A stretch of DNA of 64,000 nt from Porphyra umbilicalis (lineage: Eukaryota; Rhodophyta; Bangiophyceae; Bangiales; Bangiaceae): the NCBI GenBank assembly GCA_002049455.2, contig KV918881.1, forward strand, positions 145,542-209,541, given 5' to 3'. Each line of letters starts with the position of its first letter. Within the stretch, counting starts at the first letter, position 1. The notes below the pieces were generated by a model, which saw only the letters and a program-made list of their open reading frames with translations, made no database searches and was not told the origin of the DNA. Shown here in pieces: positions 32,715-43,439 of this stretch. A program made the position numbers and the translations under genes.

Positions 32715-33536
32715 GATGCTAGAAGGGTTGGGGAGACAAGCGATACGAGTAAGCGCGGATGGGGAGGCCTGGACGAGCGGGGTCGGGTGGAAGCGGGCGG
32801 GGACGGAATGATGCAGGCTACGGGATGCGGCGAGCGAAAGCTGTCACGCTCGGTGGAGGCGGTCGTCAAGGGCGGTGGCGTGACGAGCCGATCCCGGCAC
32901 TGTGGGCTCAGTCCCCTCCCACAGCGATGTGAGATGATGCATGCGCGCCTGATCCGGCTGTTTGTCCACTCACAGGCCCGGTGCACCCTCTCTGGGTGAA
33001 TCTGGTGGGTGATCCACAGCGGAGATGCACGCTCGGAGCGATGGGGCGATCGAGATCGATCGACTTGCTGCGCGAGTGAAAAGCAAAGGATCCGTTGGCA
33101 GGGATGCTATTGATGCGTCCTGTCGCTGACACGAGCTCGTCACGCGGAAGCCGCTCCGGCGTGGGGGAGGTGGTCACGGTTGCACCCCTCGCCACGCAGC
33201 CTACCACCAGTCAGAAAGGCGCGGCGTTGCCCCATATGTAGCGAGGACCGGGGCTGGGTCTGGAGCTCGACGCTGGAGTGCGTCGCCGACCTGGCAGTCG
33301 ACTTCACTTGCATGACTCACAAGAACGGTGGGTGCACCTGAGAACCGACACCGAGCGCAGTTTGACGTACAATAGTCGCAACGTGACGCGCGCGATCCCC
33401 ACCACCACTGTCGCGGTGGTGCCTCTCCCACCGCTCGATTCATTACGGTCTGGGGGAACCGCGGCCGCTGTCTTCGATGGGCGCGGTGGGGGGTCCCCTC
33501 TACGCGCGTTGCCGGAAAAACAGGCAGGTGCTGCCC
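32715..33536. other. Intergenic, upstream of the SOD gene
   Basis: No gene recognised; expected to hold the SOD promoter on the minus strand. Confidence 0.35.
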
Positions 33537-33538
33537 TA

Positions 33539-34260
33539 GTGTCTATTCTACCGCAGAATCGCATCAAATGATGCGGTGCTGCGCATCAAATGATGCGGTG
33601 TCGGAATCGCGGTTTCCGGGGCATCTGAGTGGGAAATCGGCCCTTTTGGCACCTATAAACCCACGTTGTTGCTGTTCTCGTCGGCAGTATGGAGCTGGGT
33701 GGTCGCCTTGTCAGCCCAGCGTAAAGAAGACCTGTTGAGGATGACCCTCATATGAAAAAAAGGATGAAAGCCCACTCAGAGGGCATCTGCTGGCGGGGCC
33801 GAGCATCGCCCTCCCCCCCCCCCCCCTCCAGAACCCCCAAATACGTCGATTTGGACTTGCAACAGCCACTGTGGGGGCCCCGCGTACTCGTCTTGTTCGA
33901 CGTGCAGAGGCTGTCCGAACATGTTGTTTCTGCCTAGGGACACCTCTGTGTCTCATAGAAAGGGTACGTGGAGTCTCCTGGAGCCGGACAACCCATGAAG
34001 AGCTCTGCTTCGTATGGGGCGGGGGGCGGGGGGGACATGGCAGGATGGTCTGCTGGGTGCTTCTGCGGCATCGCCTGTATGGGAAGGAAGAAATATATTC
34101 TGGGCGGCCTCCTTCTACCCCGAGGATAAAAAGCTTACGCAGGACCCGTTCCTGCCGTCAGAATGAGCAACGGAGCAGCCATTCTCTCGTAGCAGAAGAC
34201 AGAAAAACCGCATCAATTGATGCGAATCGCATCAAATGATGCGGTCGGTAGAATAGACAC
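33539..34260. mobile_element. MITE, family 1, copy 1 (722 bp)
   Basis: Terminal inverted repeats GTGTCTATTCTACCG (33539-33553) and CGGTAGAATAGACAC (34246-34260) are flanked by TA on both sides, the Tc1/mariner-type target. Next to each end are GCATCAAATGATGC-type near-palindromes. No transposase is encoded. A shorter relative lies at 38878-39156. Confidence 0.9.
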
Positions 34261-34552
34261 TACTAGCGCTTTCTCACAGTAGCAAACAAACGCGCGCGTC
34301 CCCGCCCCGGGTTTTCTCCGCAGGGGCCCCTCGCGCTTCCCAGCCGCCCGTGGCATGGCCTATTGAGTTGGAAGTGTTGACCAGATTCAGCGGTGTGCCG
34401 TTCCAAGGTCGCTCATTGCGTGAATCCGGCACTACGGACAGGCAGTAGTAGCGGCGGAGGACCTGCCCTTCGGCTCTGCTGGGACAAGAGGACAGAGATG
34501 GGGGGGGTGGGGGGTGAACCTACCGCTACGTCTGGTGGCCCCCGACAATTGT

Positions 34553-34642
34553 CGATGCCAACGTTGGAATGGTGCACTCACTCAGGCGCGTGGCTTGCAA
34601 GCCACGAGCCTGAGTGAGAGCCCTGTTCCAGCGTTGGCATCG
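34553..34642. repeat. 90-nt near-perfect hairpin, pre-miRNA-like
   Basis: Two 45-nt arms (34553-34597 and 34598-34642) pair almost end to end. Paired blocks are CGATGCCAACG, TGGAA, CTCACTCAGGC and CGTGGCTTG, with a G-U pair and a few mismatches between. The tip is TTGCAA. The hairpin lies about 100 bp beyond the cobS stop, so it could be in that gene's 3' UTR, a separate hairpin RNA, or a foldback element. Confidence 0.8.
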
Positions 34643-34740
34643 CTTTCCGCAGCGCCCCGTGTCACCCGCTCATGTCGCTCCCAGCGGGGCGCTCGAGTCC
34701 CCCCCCACCCCCCACCCCCTCCCACCCCCTCCCCCGCCCT

Positions 34741-35852
34741 TCAGCGAGCGGCCGCCCGTGGTCCATCAACGAGCCCCGCCGGTTGAATGCCCCCCCCCCG
34801 CCGCCGTGACGCGGCCGCCAACGCAACCATCCCCCCCACGGTGACGAGCAGGCGGGCCAGGGGCGCCCACGCGGCGCGCACCCCCCCCCCCTCGGCGGTC
34901 ACCGCCACGACCGCCGCGTAGACGGCCAGCTCCGCCACCACAATCGTGCCGCCAAGCAGGTCCCCCGCCACCCCCCCGAGCACGCGGAGCCCCCACCAGC
35001 GCCCCGCGCCCGCCACCACCGCCGCCGCCACCGCCGCCGCCGCCGCCGACCGCGGCCCGACGGCCGCACCCGCAATCGCCACCGCACTCGCGGTCGCGAC
35101 GCCGACGCGCGCGCCGCTGAGCAGGTGGCGGGAGCGGCCAAACCAGGCGTAAAAGTCGCCCTTGGCGTCCTCCTCATCCACAATGTACGCGCACGTCGCG
35201 ACGAGTGGCGGGGCGGTCGCGCGCGCGAGCGCGTGGGCGGCCACGAGCGCCGGCCCCGCGCCGGCGCCGGCGCCGAGCACCCACACGGAGGGGCCGAGGG
35301 TGGCGAGCAGCGCCACTTTGGCAACGGTCGCGAGCGCGAGCGCCACGCACCCAAACGTGCCGACGCGGCTGTCCTTCATGATGGCGAGCACCTCGGGCCG
35401 GGTCCAGCCGCCGAGCGTCGCGTCGGCCGCGTCGGCAAGACCGTCTTCGTGTAGACACATGGTCACCCCGAGCGTCGCCACCGTCGCCGCCGCCGCCGCC
35501 ACGGCGGGCGCGCCGCCGAGCACCGCCATGGCCGCGTCGTACGCGGCGGCGCCCGCCCACCCAATGGCCGCGCCAATGGCGGGGAAGTAGGCAAACGCGA
35601 GCACCAAGTAGCCGGGGTGGTGGTCACACCCGGCGACCGCGTCGCAGGGGATTTGGGTCAGGAAGAGGAGGCCCGAGAAGAAGATGCGCGCTTCGGATTT
35701 GGGGGTCGTCGCCCACGCGCGCATGCGCGCGAGCTCGTCGAGGCCGGCCGTGGCGGCCGCCGCGTCCGTGACGCCGACGCCGCGGCTGCGGACGGCGGCG
35801 GCGCCAACGACGGATGATGGGGGGGGGGGGGGGGGTCCGGTCGAGGCTCCAT
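34741..35852 (-). CDS. cobS: Cobalamin synthase CobS
   Basis: Membrane enzyme that joins adenosyl-GDP-cobinamide with alpha-ribazole (or its phosphate), the last major step of the nucleotide loop of B12. From the Met codon at 35724 it is 327 aa, slightly longer than bacterial CobS. Markers are RIFFSGLLFLTQIP near the N-terminus, the metal-binding LHEDGLADAADATLGG (residues 91-106), IMKDSRVGTFG (115-125) and GGVAGDLLGGTIVVAELAVY near residue 255. Several hydrophobic, Ala/Val-rich membrane segments follow. Homology-like sequence stays open upstream of 35724. An ATG at 35852 would extend the protein by about 40 residues if one base is missing in the 17-G run at 35819-35835. It is divergent from cobT. 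Base composition matches the surroundings, so if it came from bacteria it has been ameliorated. Confidence 0.92.
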
Positions 35853-36623
35853 GGCGGGACGAGCGCTATGGCGGTGGCCGCAGCAGCGGTGACAGCAACA
35901 CAACGGTGGTGGGGAGCACCAGACGGGATGGGCGAGGAGGAGTGATTGGGCAGTGCGGGTAGGTAGACGTGGGCAGGCCGCAAGGAGAGGTGGAAGAAGG
36001 AGGTGGCGAAGGCGGCAGGGAGTGATGACCGGGGTCGCGGTAGCGACGGTAGGAACGGTGACGGTGGCGGCGATGGGGGTGGCGACAGTGGCGACGATGG
36101 GCGTAGCGACGGGGGCGGCTGTGGGCGTGGCGACGGCGGTGGCAATGACGGCGGTGGCGGCTTGGCGGATCGACTGGTGCCGTCGGAGGCGTCAGTCGGT
36201 GCGTGCGATACCGTGATTGGCTGAGGCGGTGTTTGAGTCGATCCCCACCCGTGCCAACGGATACGGCCGACAGCCTTTTGCACTGGTCCGGTCGCAGAGC
36301 CAGTGGCAGCTCGCCCCGTCCTGGTGCCCGACTCCTGGCCGCCCCACCCGTCCCGCCCCGCGACGCTTGTCGCCCCCCCCCAAGCATCCCACCGTCTCCC
36401 CCCCAAGCATCCCACCGACTCCCCCCCGCCCTCCTCCCCTCGGCCTCTTTTTCCCACCTCGGCCGACAGCCCACCCCCCAACCCCGCCCGCCCCTCCCCG
36501 CCCCCAACTCCCCCCGCCCCCGCCCCTCCCCGCCCCCAACCCCCCCCCTGCCCCCCTCGCGCGCCACCCCCGCCCTTCCCCCCCCCCCCTCCCCCCCCCC
36601 CCCCCCCGCCACCCGCCGCGCCC
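35853..36623. promoter_or_regulatory. Shared cobS-cobT intergenic region
   Basis: About 770 bp between divergent starts, with a GGTGGCGACGG/GGCGAC-rich minisatellite near 36030-36170 and long C runs (17 C at 36591-36607). It probably contains both promoters. I find no TATA box or cobalamin riboswitch; a riboswitch would not be expected in a nuclear gene. Confidence 0.45.
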
Positions 36624-38005
36624 ATGGACCCCGCGGCGGTGATGGACGCCAAAGCCAAACCGCGCGGCTCCCTCGGGCTCCTCGAGGATTGGGCGGCTCG
36701 CCTCGCGGCGCTCGCCGCCCCCGCCCCCCCGCGCGTCGTCGCCCCCGCCGCCGCCCTCTTTTGTGCCGACCACGGGGTGGCCGCCGCGCGGCCGGCCGTG
36801 TCGGCCTACCCGGCGGCCGTCACGCCCGCCGTTGTGGCGGCGGTGGCGGGGGGGGGGGGGGGGGGGCCGTCATTGGCCGCGCCGTGGGGGTGCCGCGGGA
36901 GCGCCTGGCGGTCGTCGACGTGGGGGTGGCGTGGCCGCCCGCGGGTGGCGGCGGTGGCGGCGGCAGCGGCGGCGGCGGCGACGGCGGCGACGACGCAGGG
37001 GGGGTGGCGCCGCGGCCACCGACGCGGCCGCCGGGCCTCACGCCCGACGCGCCCGTGTGTCCCGGCGGCACGGCCGACTTTACGGCCGGCCCCGCAATGA
37101 GCGCGGCGGCGGCGGCCGCCGCCGAGGCCGTCGGCGCGGCGGTCATTGCGCGCCTCGTCGCCACGCACGGCACCACGGTGGTGGCGCTTGGGGAGGTGGG
37201 TATTGGCAACACCACCGCCGCGGCGGCGGTGCTGGCCGCCCTCACGGGCGCCCCGCCCGCCGCCGTTGTCGGCCGCGGCACGGGCGTCGGCGCGGCGGGG
37301 CTCGCTGCCAAAACCGCCGCCGTCACCGACGGCCTCGCCCGCCACGCAGAGGCGGTCGCCGCCGCCGCCACGGACCCGCGGCGGGTGCTCGCGGCGTTTG
37401 GCGGGGCAGAGGTCGCCGCCCTCGTCGGCGCCATCCACGAAGCCGCCCGCCGCCGCGTCGCCGTCCTCGTCGACGGCTTTATCGTGTCGGTCGCCGCGCT
37501 GATGGCGGTTCGCGCCGAGCCGTCGTCGGCGGCCTGCCTCTTCCTCGCCACCGTGTCGGCAGAGGCGGGGCACGCGGTGTGCCTCGACGCGCTCGCAGAG
37601 GCGATTTGGGGGGGCGGAGGGGGGGGGCGGCCACCGCATGGCGCGCCGGTGGCGGCGCTGGGGATGGGGCTGCGGCTGGGGGAAGCGACCGGCGCGCTGC
37701 TGGCGGTGCCGCTGTTGCGGGCGGCGGCGGCGGTGTATACGGATATGGTGACGCTGGAGGAGGTGCTGGCGGGGGGGAGGGGGGGGACGGGGGGGCGTAG
37801 CTGGAGGGCACAGATCTGGGATGGGGGATGGGGATGGGCGGGGCAGACGTGCGCGACGCTGGCAAACGCCACAGAGAAACAGGACGCACCTGACACGCCG
37901 GGACCGCCGACGCCCGGCCTCCCGCCACCCGACGCGTCTGGTACCGTGCCCCGCGCCGCCGCCGCCGCCGTACGGCGGTGCCGGCGGCAACCACGGTGGT
38001 GGTGA
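36624..38005 (+). CDS. cobT: CobT phosphoribosyltransferase (one frame break)
   Basis: Nicotinate-nucleotide:dimethylbenzimidazole phosphoribosyltransferase; it activates the lower-ligand base to alpha-ribazole phosphate, the substrate used by CobS. ATG 36624 begins a typical N-terminus: KPRGSLGLLEDWAARLAAL, then LFCADHGVAAARPAVSAYP. At the G-run near 36848-36866 the frame must change by one missing base, after which AVIGRAVGVPRERLAVVDVG continues correctly. Later motifs are TADFTAGPAMS, ALGEVGIGNTTAAAAVLAAL, VGRGTGVG, VLVDGFIVSVAALMA and LGMGLRLGEATGALLAVPLL, whose Glu (codon 37681-37683) is the expected catalytic base. The conserved domain ends near VTLEEVLAGG (about 37775). The true stop may be TAG at 37798 if a further G-run is miscounted; otherwise the frame runs to 38005 with a low-complexity tail. 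No transit peptide is evident. Confidence 0.9.
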
Positions 38006-38877
38006 CAGAGGAAGCGGCGGCGCCGGCAGCGACGCCGATGCAGCGCCATTCGCGGTGTGGGGGGGGGGGGGGGATTGAGGGGCGGGGGGGTACGGGGTGC
38101 GGATGACACCGCCGTCACAGACGGCGACGCGGCGCCCGAGGGCGAGCGGCCGCCGCGCGTCGCGCCACCAGACGACGCGCGCGGCGCCACCGCCGCGCAC
38201 GTTGCTGCAAGTGCGGCGCGCGTGTCCGACCCCTCCCCCCCCCGTGGCGCGGCCGTGGTCGCCCAGCGACGCACGGGGGGGACACGCTGTCCGCTGCTTT
38301 GGCGGCGGCGTCGGCAGCGGCACACCGCGCCGCGGCGTCGCCGGCCAGTGGCCACCCACCGGTGGCCGCGATGGCGGCCGTGCCCGCCCCTGGCGGCCGT
38401 TCGCTCGCGCCGTTGCCCGTGCGCCCGTGCCAGCCGACGTGCGGCAACAACGGGCAGACGCGCCGCTGCCGCCACGGGTACGGGCGGGGGGGCGCCCTCC
38501 CCACCCCCCGCCCTCCCCCCCCAGTGACTGCCGGTCTTGGCGCCGCGCGCCGCCGTGTCTTTGGCGCCACCGCCGCCGGCAAATGAGCGCCACGCGTCCG
38601 TCGGCGCCGCCAGCCACGGCGGCGGGTGTGGCCGACGGCGGCCACGTCGCCGCCGCCCACCCCGACCGGCAGCGGTTGCAACGGCGGCCACGACCGCCGG
38701 TGGTATGCGCGTGCGAGCCGATTGCGCGGGCGCCGCCAGTGATCACGCCCCCGCGCGGCGCGAAGGCACGGGCGGGGCGCAACCATACGGCGGGGGCCCC
38801 CTGCACAGCTTCCCTCACTACTCCAAGGCGGTGTTTGCCCATGCTCCGCCGCCGGGCGCGCTACGCCTAAAAATTTA
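38006..38877. other. No gene recognised; GC-rich
   Basis: Arg/Ala/Pro-type frames are open on both strands without motifs. It is the 3' flank of cobT and the left flank of the second MITE. Confidence 0.4.
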
Positions 38878-39156
38878 GTGTCTATTCTACCGAGTGCATC
38901 ATTTGATGCACTTTTTTGGCACCATTTTTTGGTGTTTGCTGGCCTCGCACGCTCCTTTTGACAACAGAAACGGACTCAGAGATGTCTTTTTACTCTTGAG
39001 GGAACTCGGAGCCATTGTGCTACGGATACAAACGGGGGGTGCTCCAGACGCCAGAAAAAGGGGGGTTGAACCGTCGTTGTCTGGCCCTGTGAGTGGGTGC
39101 ATCATTTGATGCACCACCGGGCATCATTTGATGCCATTTTGCGGTAGAATAGACAC
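38878..39156. mobile_element. MITE, family 1, copy 2 (279 bp)
   Basis: The same 15-bp terminal inverted repeats as the element at 33539-34260 (GTGTCTATTCTACCG / CGGTAGAATAGACAC), flanked by TA (38876-38877 and 39157-39158). It contains several TGCATCATTTGATGCA-type near-palindromes. Non-autonomous. Confidence 0.9.
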
Positions 39157-39188
39157 TAGCGTCCGGACGGTGCGTGACGCAGTGAGGG

Positions 39189-39245
39189 TATGGTGGTTTT
39201 CCCAATTTTGGCCACGCCGCGGGAGGCGTAGTTTGCCCAAACTAT
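39189..39245 (+). repeat. 57-bp dispersed repeat, copy 1
   Basis: TATGGTGGTTTTCCCAATTT...CCCAAACTAT is repeated exactly in reverse orientation at 59104-59160. It begins about 30 bp beyond the MITE at 38878-39156. Confidence 0.9.
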
Positions 39246-39989
39246 GACATGCCATCCCCCCCCCCCCCACCAATGCATCAGAATCGCCGATGACGAGTGC
39301 AAGCGGGACGCCAGCAGCTCTGTCATGTGTGCCACTCTCGATGGCCCCCGGTATCCGGACGATATGTACCGAGGGTGTGCCAAGATGTGAAGACCGGCCC
39401 TAAATGCGTCGAGTCGTGAGACCCCAGCGGAATGGCCTGTGAACGCATATTTTAAAACGGAAAACTCCGACAAGGAACAGAATCTGACCTTCAGCAGACA
39501 TACTCACCCAGAAAAGAACAACAACCAACGCTCAAGCAGGGGGCCCAATAAGACATTCCGAAGCGTCATGAGTTTTCTCTTCGACAGTGATGAGTAGCGA
39601 CAGAACAGGTCACTGGAACCATGGTTTCTTGGGCGCCGAGTGCAGACATGGCCCTTGCAAGTCGACTGACAGACACTGTGAACACGCAACCTGAGCTGCC
39701 ATCGCTCTCCCTTCCGGACATCCCTCCCGGCCGGACTGCCCTGCCGCCTCTCGCACACGTTAAAAGCATCTGCCATTCCCCCACCAGCCAGTGTAGTCCC
39801 AGCCCCGGCTGTGTTGTCCCCCGTACGCGTTTTCCTCGACGCCCCCCATCGTGGTATCGATAAATTTGCGCCCACTTTTTTCCCTCCCCGGGCTTGCTCG
39901 CTCGCCGTAGACACCCGCATCCTCCCCTCCCCCCCCCACCTTCCTCTACCTCCCACCGCGCCCTGCTGGTGGCGCGCGGCACCGCGAGC
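39246..39989. other. Intergenic, upstream of the pogo-like gene
   Basis: No gene recognised. If the transposase belongs to a mobile element, its left end should be here, but I could not identify terminal repeats. Confidence 0.35.
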
Positions 39990-42107
39990 ATGAGGGTCAT
40001 CACCGCCGAGGAGGAGGCGGGTCTGGAGCGACGGCTTCCCGCTTTGCGGCGCGGCCGCTCGGTGCTCTCGGTAGCTCGGGAGCTGGGCATTTCGCAGGGT
40101 GTTGTGCGTCGCACGCGGGACGGCGTGCGCGGAAGCGTACCCCGAGGGAAGCCACCTGTGTTGGGTTACGCAGAGGAGGCCGTGCTGGTGGAGAAGATCC
40201 TCTACTACTCCGCACGAGGGGTCCCGATGACCCAAGCCATGTTACGGGACGGTGTTGCTGCGTACGTCAACGAGGACCTGTCAGAGGAGCGCCGGCAGCA
40301 CATGCGACAAACGTTCGTGGACGGACGGCCTGGGCGAAAGTGGGTGCGGCTGTTCCTGCGGCGACACCCTGAGGTCTCCCAGTCGTATGACCGCTCCCTT
40401 CAAGCAGCAAGGGCGGCCGCTTCCAATCCCGAGAACATTGCGCGGATGATGGCCCTCCTCAAACGTGTGCGGGAGGAGAAAAAAGTGACGGCGCAGAACG
40501 TGTTCAACGCGGATGAGTGCGGCATCCAACCTGTGAAGCTGTTGAACTCCACTCGCCGACGATTTTTGGGAGCCAAGGGGAGCGCGCCCAACAACATCGT
40601 GCCGACGGTGTGCGGTGACGCCCAGACGTTCACATTCATGCCAATAATCGCTGCCGACGGCACAAAACTACCCCCCACCATCATTGCCCTCGGCACGTGC
40701 GGCATCATCAAGCGCCGACGCCCTACGTCGCCGCGTGTACCACGTCGAGCGCCTGCTGAGCGGGTCGCCGGCAGTCGGCGGAAGAGTGCTGGCAGTCGGC
40801 GGGGCACCGGGAGCCCACGAGCTTGGAGCGCGGCGAGTATGCCCGCGGCGGCCGTGGGTGAAGCCGACAGGTCAGCTGCTGCTGGGGGCGACGCGCGGGG
40901 GGATGCAAAGAGCGGGGCACCAAGACCGTGGCAGTACCTGAACGATGTCGCGCCCCCCAACACCCTCTTCATGTTTCGAGACCCACCCGGTATAAACAAG
41001 TTCCTGTTCACCGACTGGTGTCTTTTCGCGGCTGACCGAATCTTCAAGGACCTACGTCCTGGCGACGCTAAGTTGCTGATACTCGACGGTTGCCGGGTTC
41101 ATCTGGCGTTTGAAGCACTAGAGGCGCTGGCGCGCGTCGGCGTGGAGGTCTTTTTGCTCCCGGCAAACACCACGCACATCACCCAGCAGCTTGACGTTGC
41201 ACTGTTCAAGCCGTTTAAGGCCGACTTTCGGGAAGCTATGTTCGAGCTCGTGCGAACCTGGGACTTGGCGAATAACAAAGGGGCCCGGGTGGACCCATGG
41301 GACATTGTGTCGTGCATCGCCAAGGCGGAAGAGAAATCTTTTATTCCCTCCAAGATCAAGTTTGCTTTTGAGACGACCGGGGTGGAGCCCTGGGACCCTT
41401 CACGACTCGAGACCAAGGTACTCGTGAGCGACTCAGACGCGAGGGGCAAGAAGCCCAATGAGTCGCTGTCACGGCTGGCGGCGCGCTTGGCCCCCGTCGT
41501 TTCCAAGGAGCGCCACAACTTGTCATGGGAGCGCGGCACGTTGAAAACAACGCAGGCTGTTTTCATGGATGAGGACAACCGCAAGTTCATGGAGGCGCAA
41601 GAAGACGAGAAGAAGGACGCGGCGGAAGAGAAGGAGCGCAAGCGAGCAGCCAAGGCTGAAGCAAAGGTGCAGAAGGCCGCCAACCAGGCACGAAAGGCCG
41701 AGGCCCGCAAGGAGCGCGAGGCGCATGCGGCCAAAAAGAAGGAGGACGACGAGAGGAGGAAGGAGCAGGCTGCCTTTCGGCGGGAGGCCGCCAAGGTCGC
41801 GGCGGCGAGCAAGAAGGAGGAGGCTGACAAGAAGAAGCGCTTGGCAGCAACGAGACGGGCTGCCGACCAGGCGGCGTCGGCCGCAGTGAAGGCCGCTGCC
41901 GCCGAGAAACGTGAGACAACCCAAGCAGCCAAGAAGGCGGCGTCGGCGGCGCGCAAGGTGGGCACCAAGCGCAAGCGCGGGGATCGCTCGCCCCAAGGCG
42001 CCCCTGCGCTACCCAGAGCACCTGCCGACAGCCCAGGCGACGGCCTGGCTGTGGAGGCATTGCAGAGGGTGGCAGCAGCAGTTCTCATCGCCGATGGCAG
42101 CCTCTAG
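39990..42107 (+). CDS. Pogo-like (Tc1/mariner superfamily) transposase, 705 aa
   Basis: DDE transposase or a gene derived from one. The N-terminus (LPALRRGRSVLSVARELGIS) is a psq/CENP-B-like helix-turn-helix, followed by a second DNA-binding region ending GRKWVRLFLRRHPEVS. Catalytic residues are Asp175 (VFNADECGIQPV), Asp366 (LLILDGCRVHLAFEAL) and Asp402 (QQLDVALFKPFKADF), a DDD set typical of pogo. Between them an Arg/Ala-rich insert of about 60 residues (roughly 245-310) follows the ALGTCGI strand. The C-terminal 150 residues are a Lys/Glu/Ala-rich predicted coiled coil. The frame has no stop. The ATG was chosen because the HTH begins about 10 residues later. It could be domesticated, since I see no terminal repeats. 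Confidence 0.85.
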   Translation: MRVITAEEEAGLERRLPALRRGRSVLSVARELGISQGVVRRTRDGVRGSVPRGKPPVLGYAEEAVLVEKILYYSARGVPMTQAMLRDGVAAYVNEDLSEERRQHMRQTFVDGRPGRKWVRLFLRRHPEVSQSYDRSLQAARAAASNPENIARMMALLKRVREEKKVTAQNVFNADECGIQPVKLLNSTRRRFLGAKGSAPNNIVPTVCGDAQTFTFMPIIAADGTKLPPTIIALGTCGIIKRRRPTSPRVPRRAPAERVAGSRRKSAGSRRGTGSPRAWSAASMPAAAVGEADRSAAAGGDARGDAKSGAPRPWQYLNDVAPPNTLFMFRDPPGINKFLFTDWCLFAADRIFKDLRPGDAKLLILDGCRVHLAFEALEALARVGVEVFLLPANTTHITQQLDVALFKPFKADFREAMFELVRTWDLANNKGARVDPWDIVSCIAKAEEKSFIPSKIKFAFETTGVEPWDPSRLETKVLVSDSDARGKKPNESLSRLAARLAPVVSKERHNLSWERGTLKTTQAVFMDEDNRKFMEAQEDEKKDAAEEKERKRAAKAEAKVQKAANQARKAEARKEREAHAAKKKEDDERRKEQAAFRREAAKVAAASKKEEADKKKRLAATRRAADQAASAAVKAAAAEKRETTQAAKKAASAARKVGTKRKRGDRSPQGAPALPRAPADSPGDGLAVEALQRVAAAVLIADGSL

Positions 42108-43439
42108 GCCTCCACGTACCATTGTTGGAGGGGGGGGGGGGGGGGATAGAGCAGGGAATGAGATGAAGAGAGGTGACGGAAGCAAAGGTACCGTGACTGA
42201 GTGCTGGGTTCAGTGGCACACGATGACACGAAGGGGATCCGAGGGCGTGCGAGTGGCGCGCGTCCCGGGCGAGGGGAGCAGCGGCGGGGGCCGCGAAGAA
42301 GGAGCAAGGGAAGGGGGGAGGGGTGGGGGGGGCAGCGAGGTGGACGTGGTGCGCGGGCGAGCAGCACTGTGTCGTCAGGTGTGCTGATGAGAAGCACGCG
42401 ATGCGCTTTGCGCGGAGCCCTCCCACTGGGCTCTCGGCGCGTGCCTGACAGTCACCCAATTTCGGGGCATTTCGGCATGTGAGATCGGCAATGCAAGAGA
42501 TGAAGATATGTCAGCGCCGCTTCTGATCTGGTACGTGAAGAGCGTGGGCACTGTCACAAAAAAACTGGTCTGCTCCTGCTCTTCATTTTGATCTAAAATG
42601 GAGCACTCGTGGACCAACCGCAGCTTCATAGCGATTTGTTGATGCTAAAAACTCGCGCTTATCTGGGCCACTCTCGGTATGTGGCCCAGTCCCACATATT
42701 CGGCTCTCCGGTGGCCCCCAGAGAATGCGCTTGTGCCAGCCAGTCGTGCACGCGGCGCAGGTGGGCAAAGCATCGTGTCCTCGGCAAATGCCCCAAATGA
42801 GAACCCCTAACTGGGGCTCTCAGTGGGGGTGTAGTTCTTAATGAGAGCATTCACCTTTGCTTTGAGCCTCCAGGGGAGGGCAAAGTATCACCCCCCATCG
42901 GACGCTGTCAGCATCCCCTGGAGCGGGCGAAGCACCCTCATTGGTCCATTCACAGCTCCACTCACGGCAATATGGGTTGGCCCGGAACGGGCCAAATCAG
43001 ATAGGCAGCTGTCGTTCAGTGGGCCGAAATCAAACCTCGTCTGACCGCGACGCTCCGGACTGGGGCACATCTAAACTCCGCCTGGCCGATCCATTTCCCA
43101 CAATGGCAGGCACTGCTACGGCAAATGGCACTGGTTTCAGCCACAATCCGCACAACCATTGAAGCGGAGCTCCCGACAGACAGCCCGTGGGAACGGTTCC
43201 TTCTTGCAGGTCGCGTGGCCTTTTCCTTGTGGGCAACGTCGCGCATGCGGGTTCCCCCGTGCCCTCTGGCAGGTTCCCTCGCGTTCCATAGCGGATTCCC
43301 TCGCGCCCCCCAGAGCATTCCCCCGCGCTCCCTGGCGGTCGCTGAAGTATGCGCGACGGCGTCTTGCTCTTCGCCTCCGATGCCGCCTCCGAGCCTACCG
43401 CCCAAAGAGCGCCGCCGCCTTGCTGTTTGTCTCCTTTGC
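42108..43439. other. No gene recognised
   Basis: Contains a 16-G run at 42130-42145 and AT-richer intergenic sequence. No supportable gene, RNA or clear element end. Confidence 0.4.

Noticed and set aside
33539-34260. Direct or inverted GCATCA/TGATGC motifs as a CRISPR-like array
   Set aside because: Motifs are near-palindromic ends of a TA-flanked MITE in a eukaryotic genome; there are no regular spacers or cas genes.
35853-36623. Cobalamin riboswitch between cobS and cobT
   Set aside because: No B12-box-like sequence is visible, and such riboswitches are not known in nuclear genes; the region is minisatellite and homopolymer.
35624-36658. 344-codon minus-strand frame in the cobS-cobT intergenic region
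   Set aside because: Gly/Pro-rich translation of G/C homopolymers, without homology; it overlaps the cobS 5' end in another frame.
36763-37800. Second long plus-strand frame overlapping cobT
   Set aside because: Arg/Gly-rich shadow of the cobT coding frame; only its stop at 37798 could matter if a G-run is miscounted.
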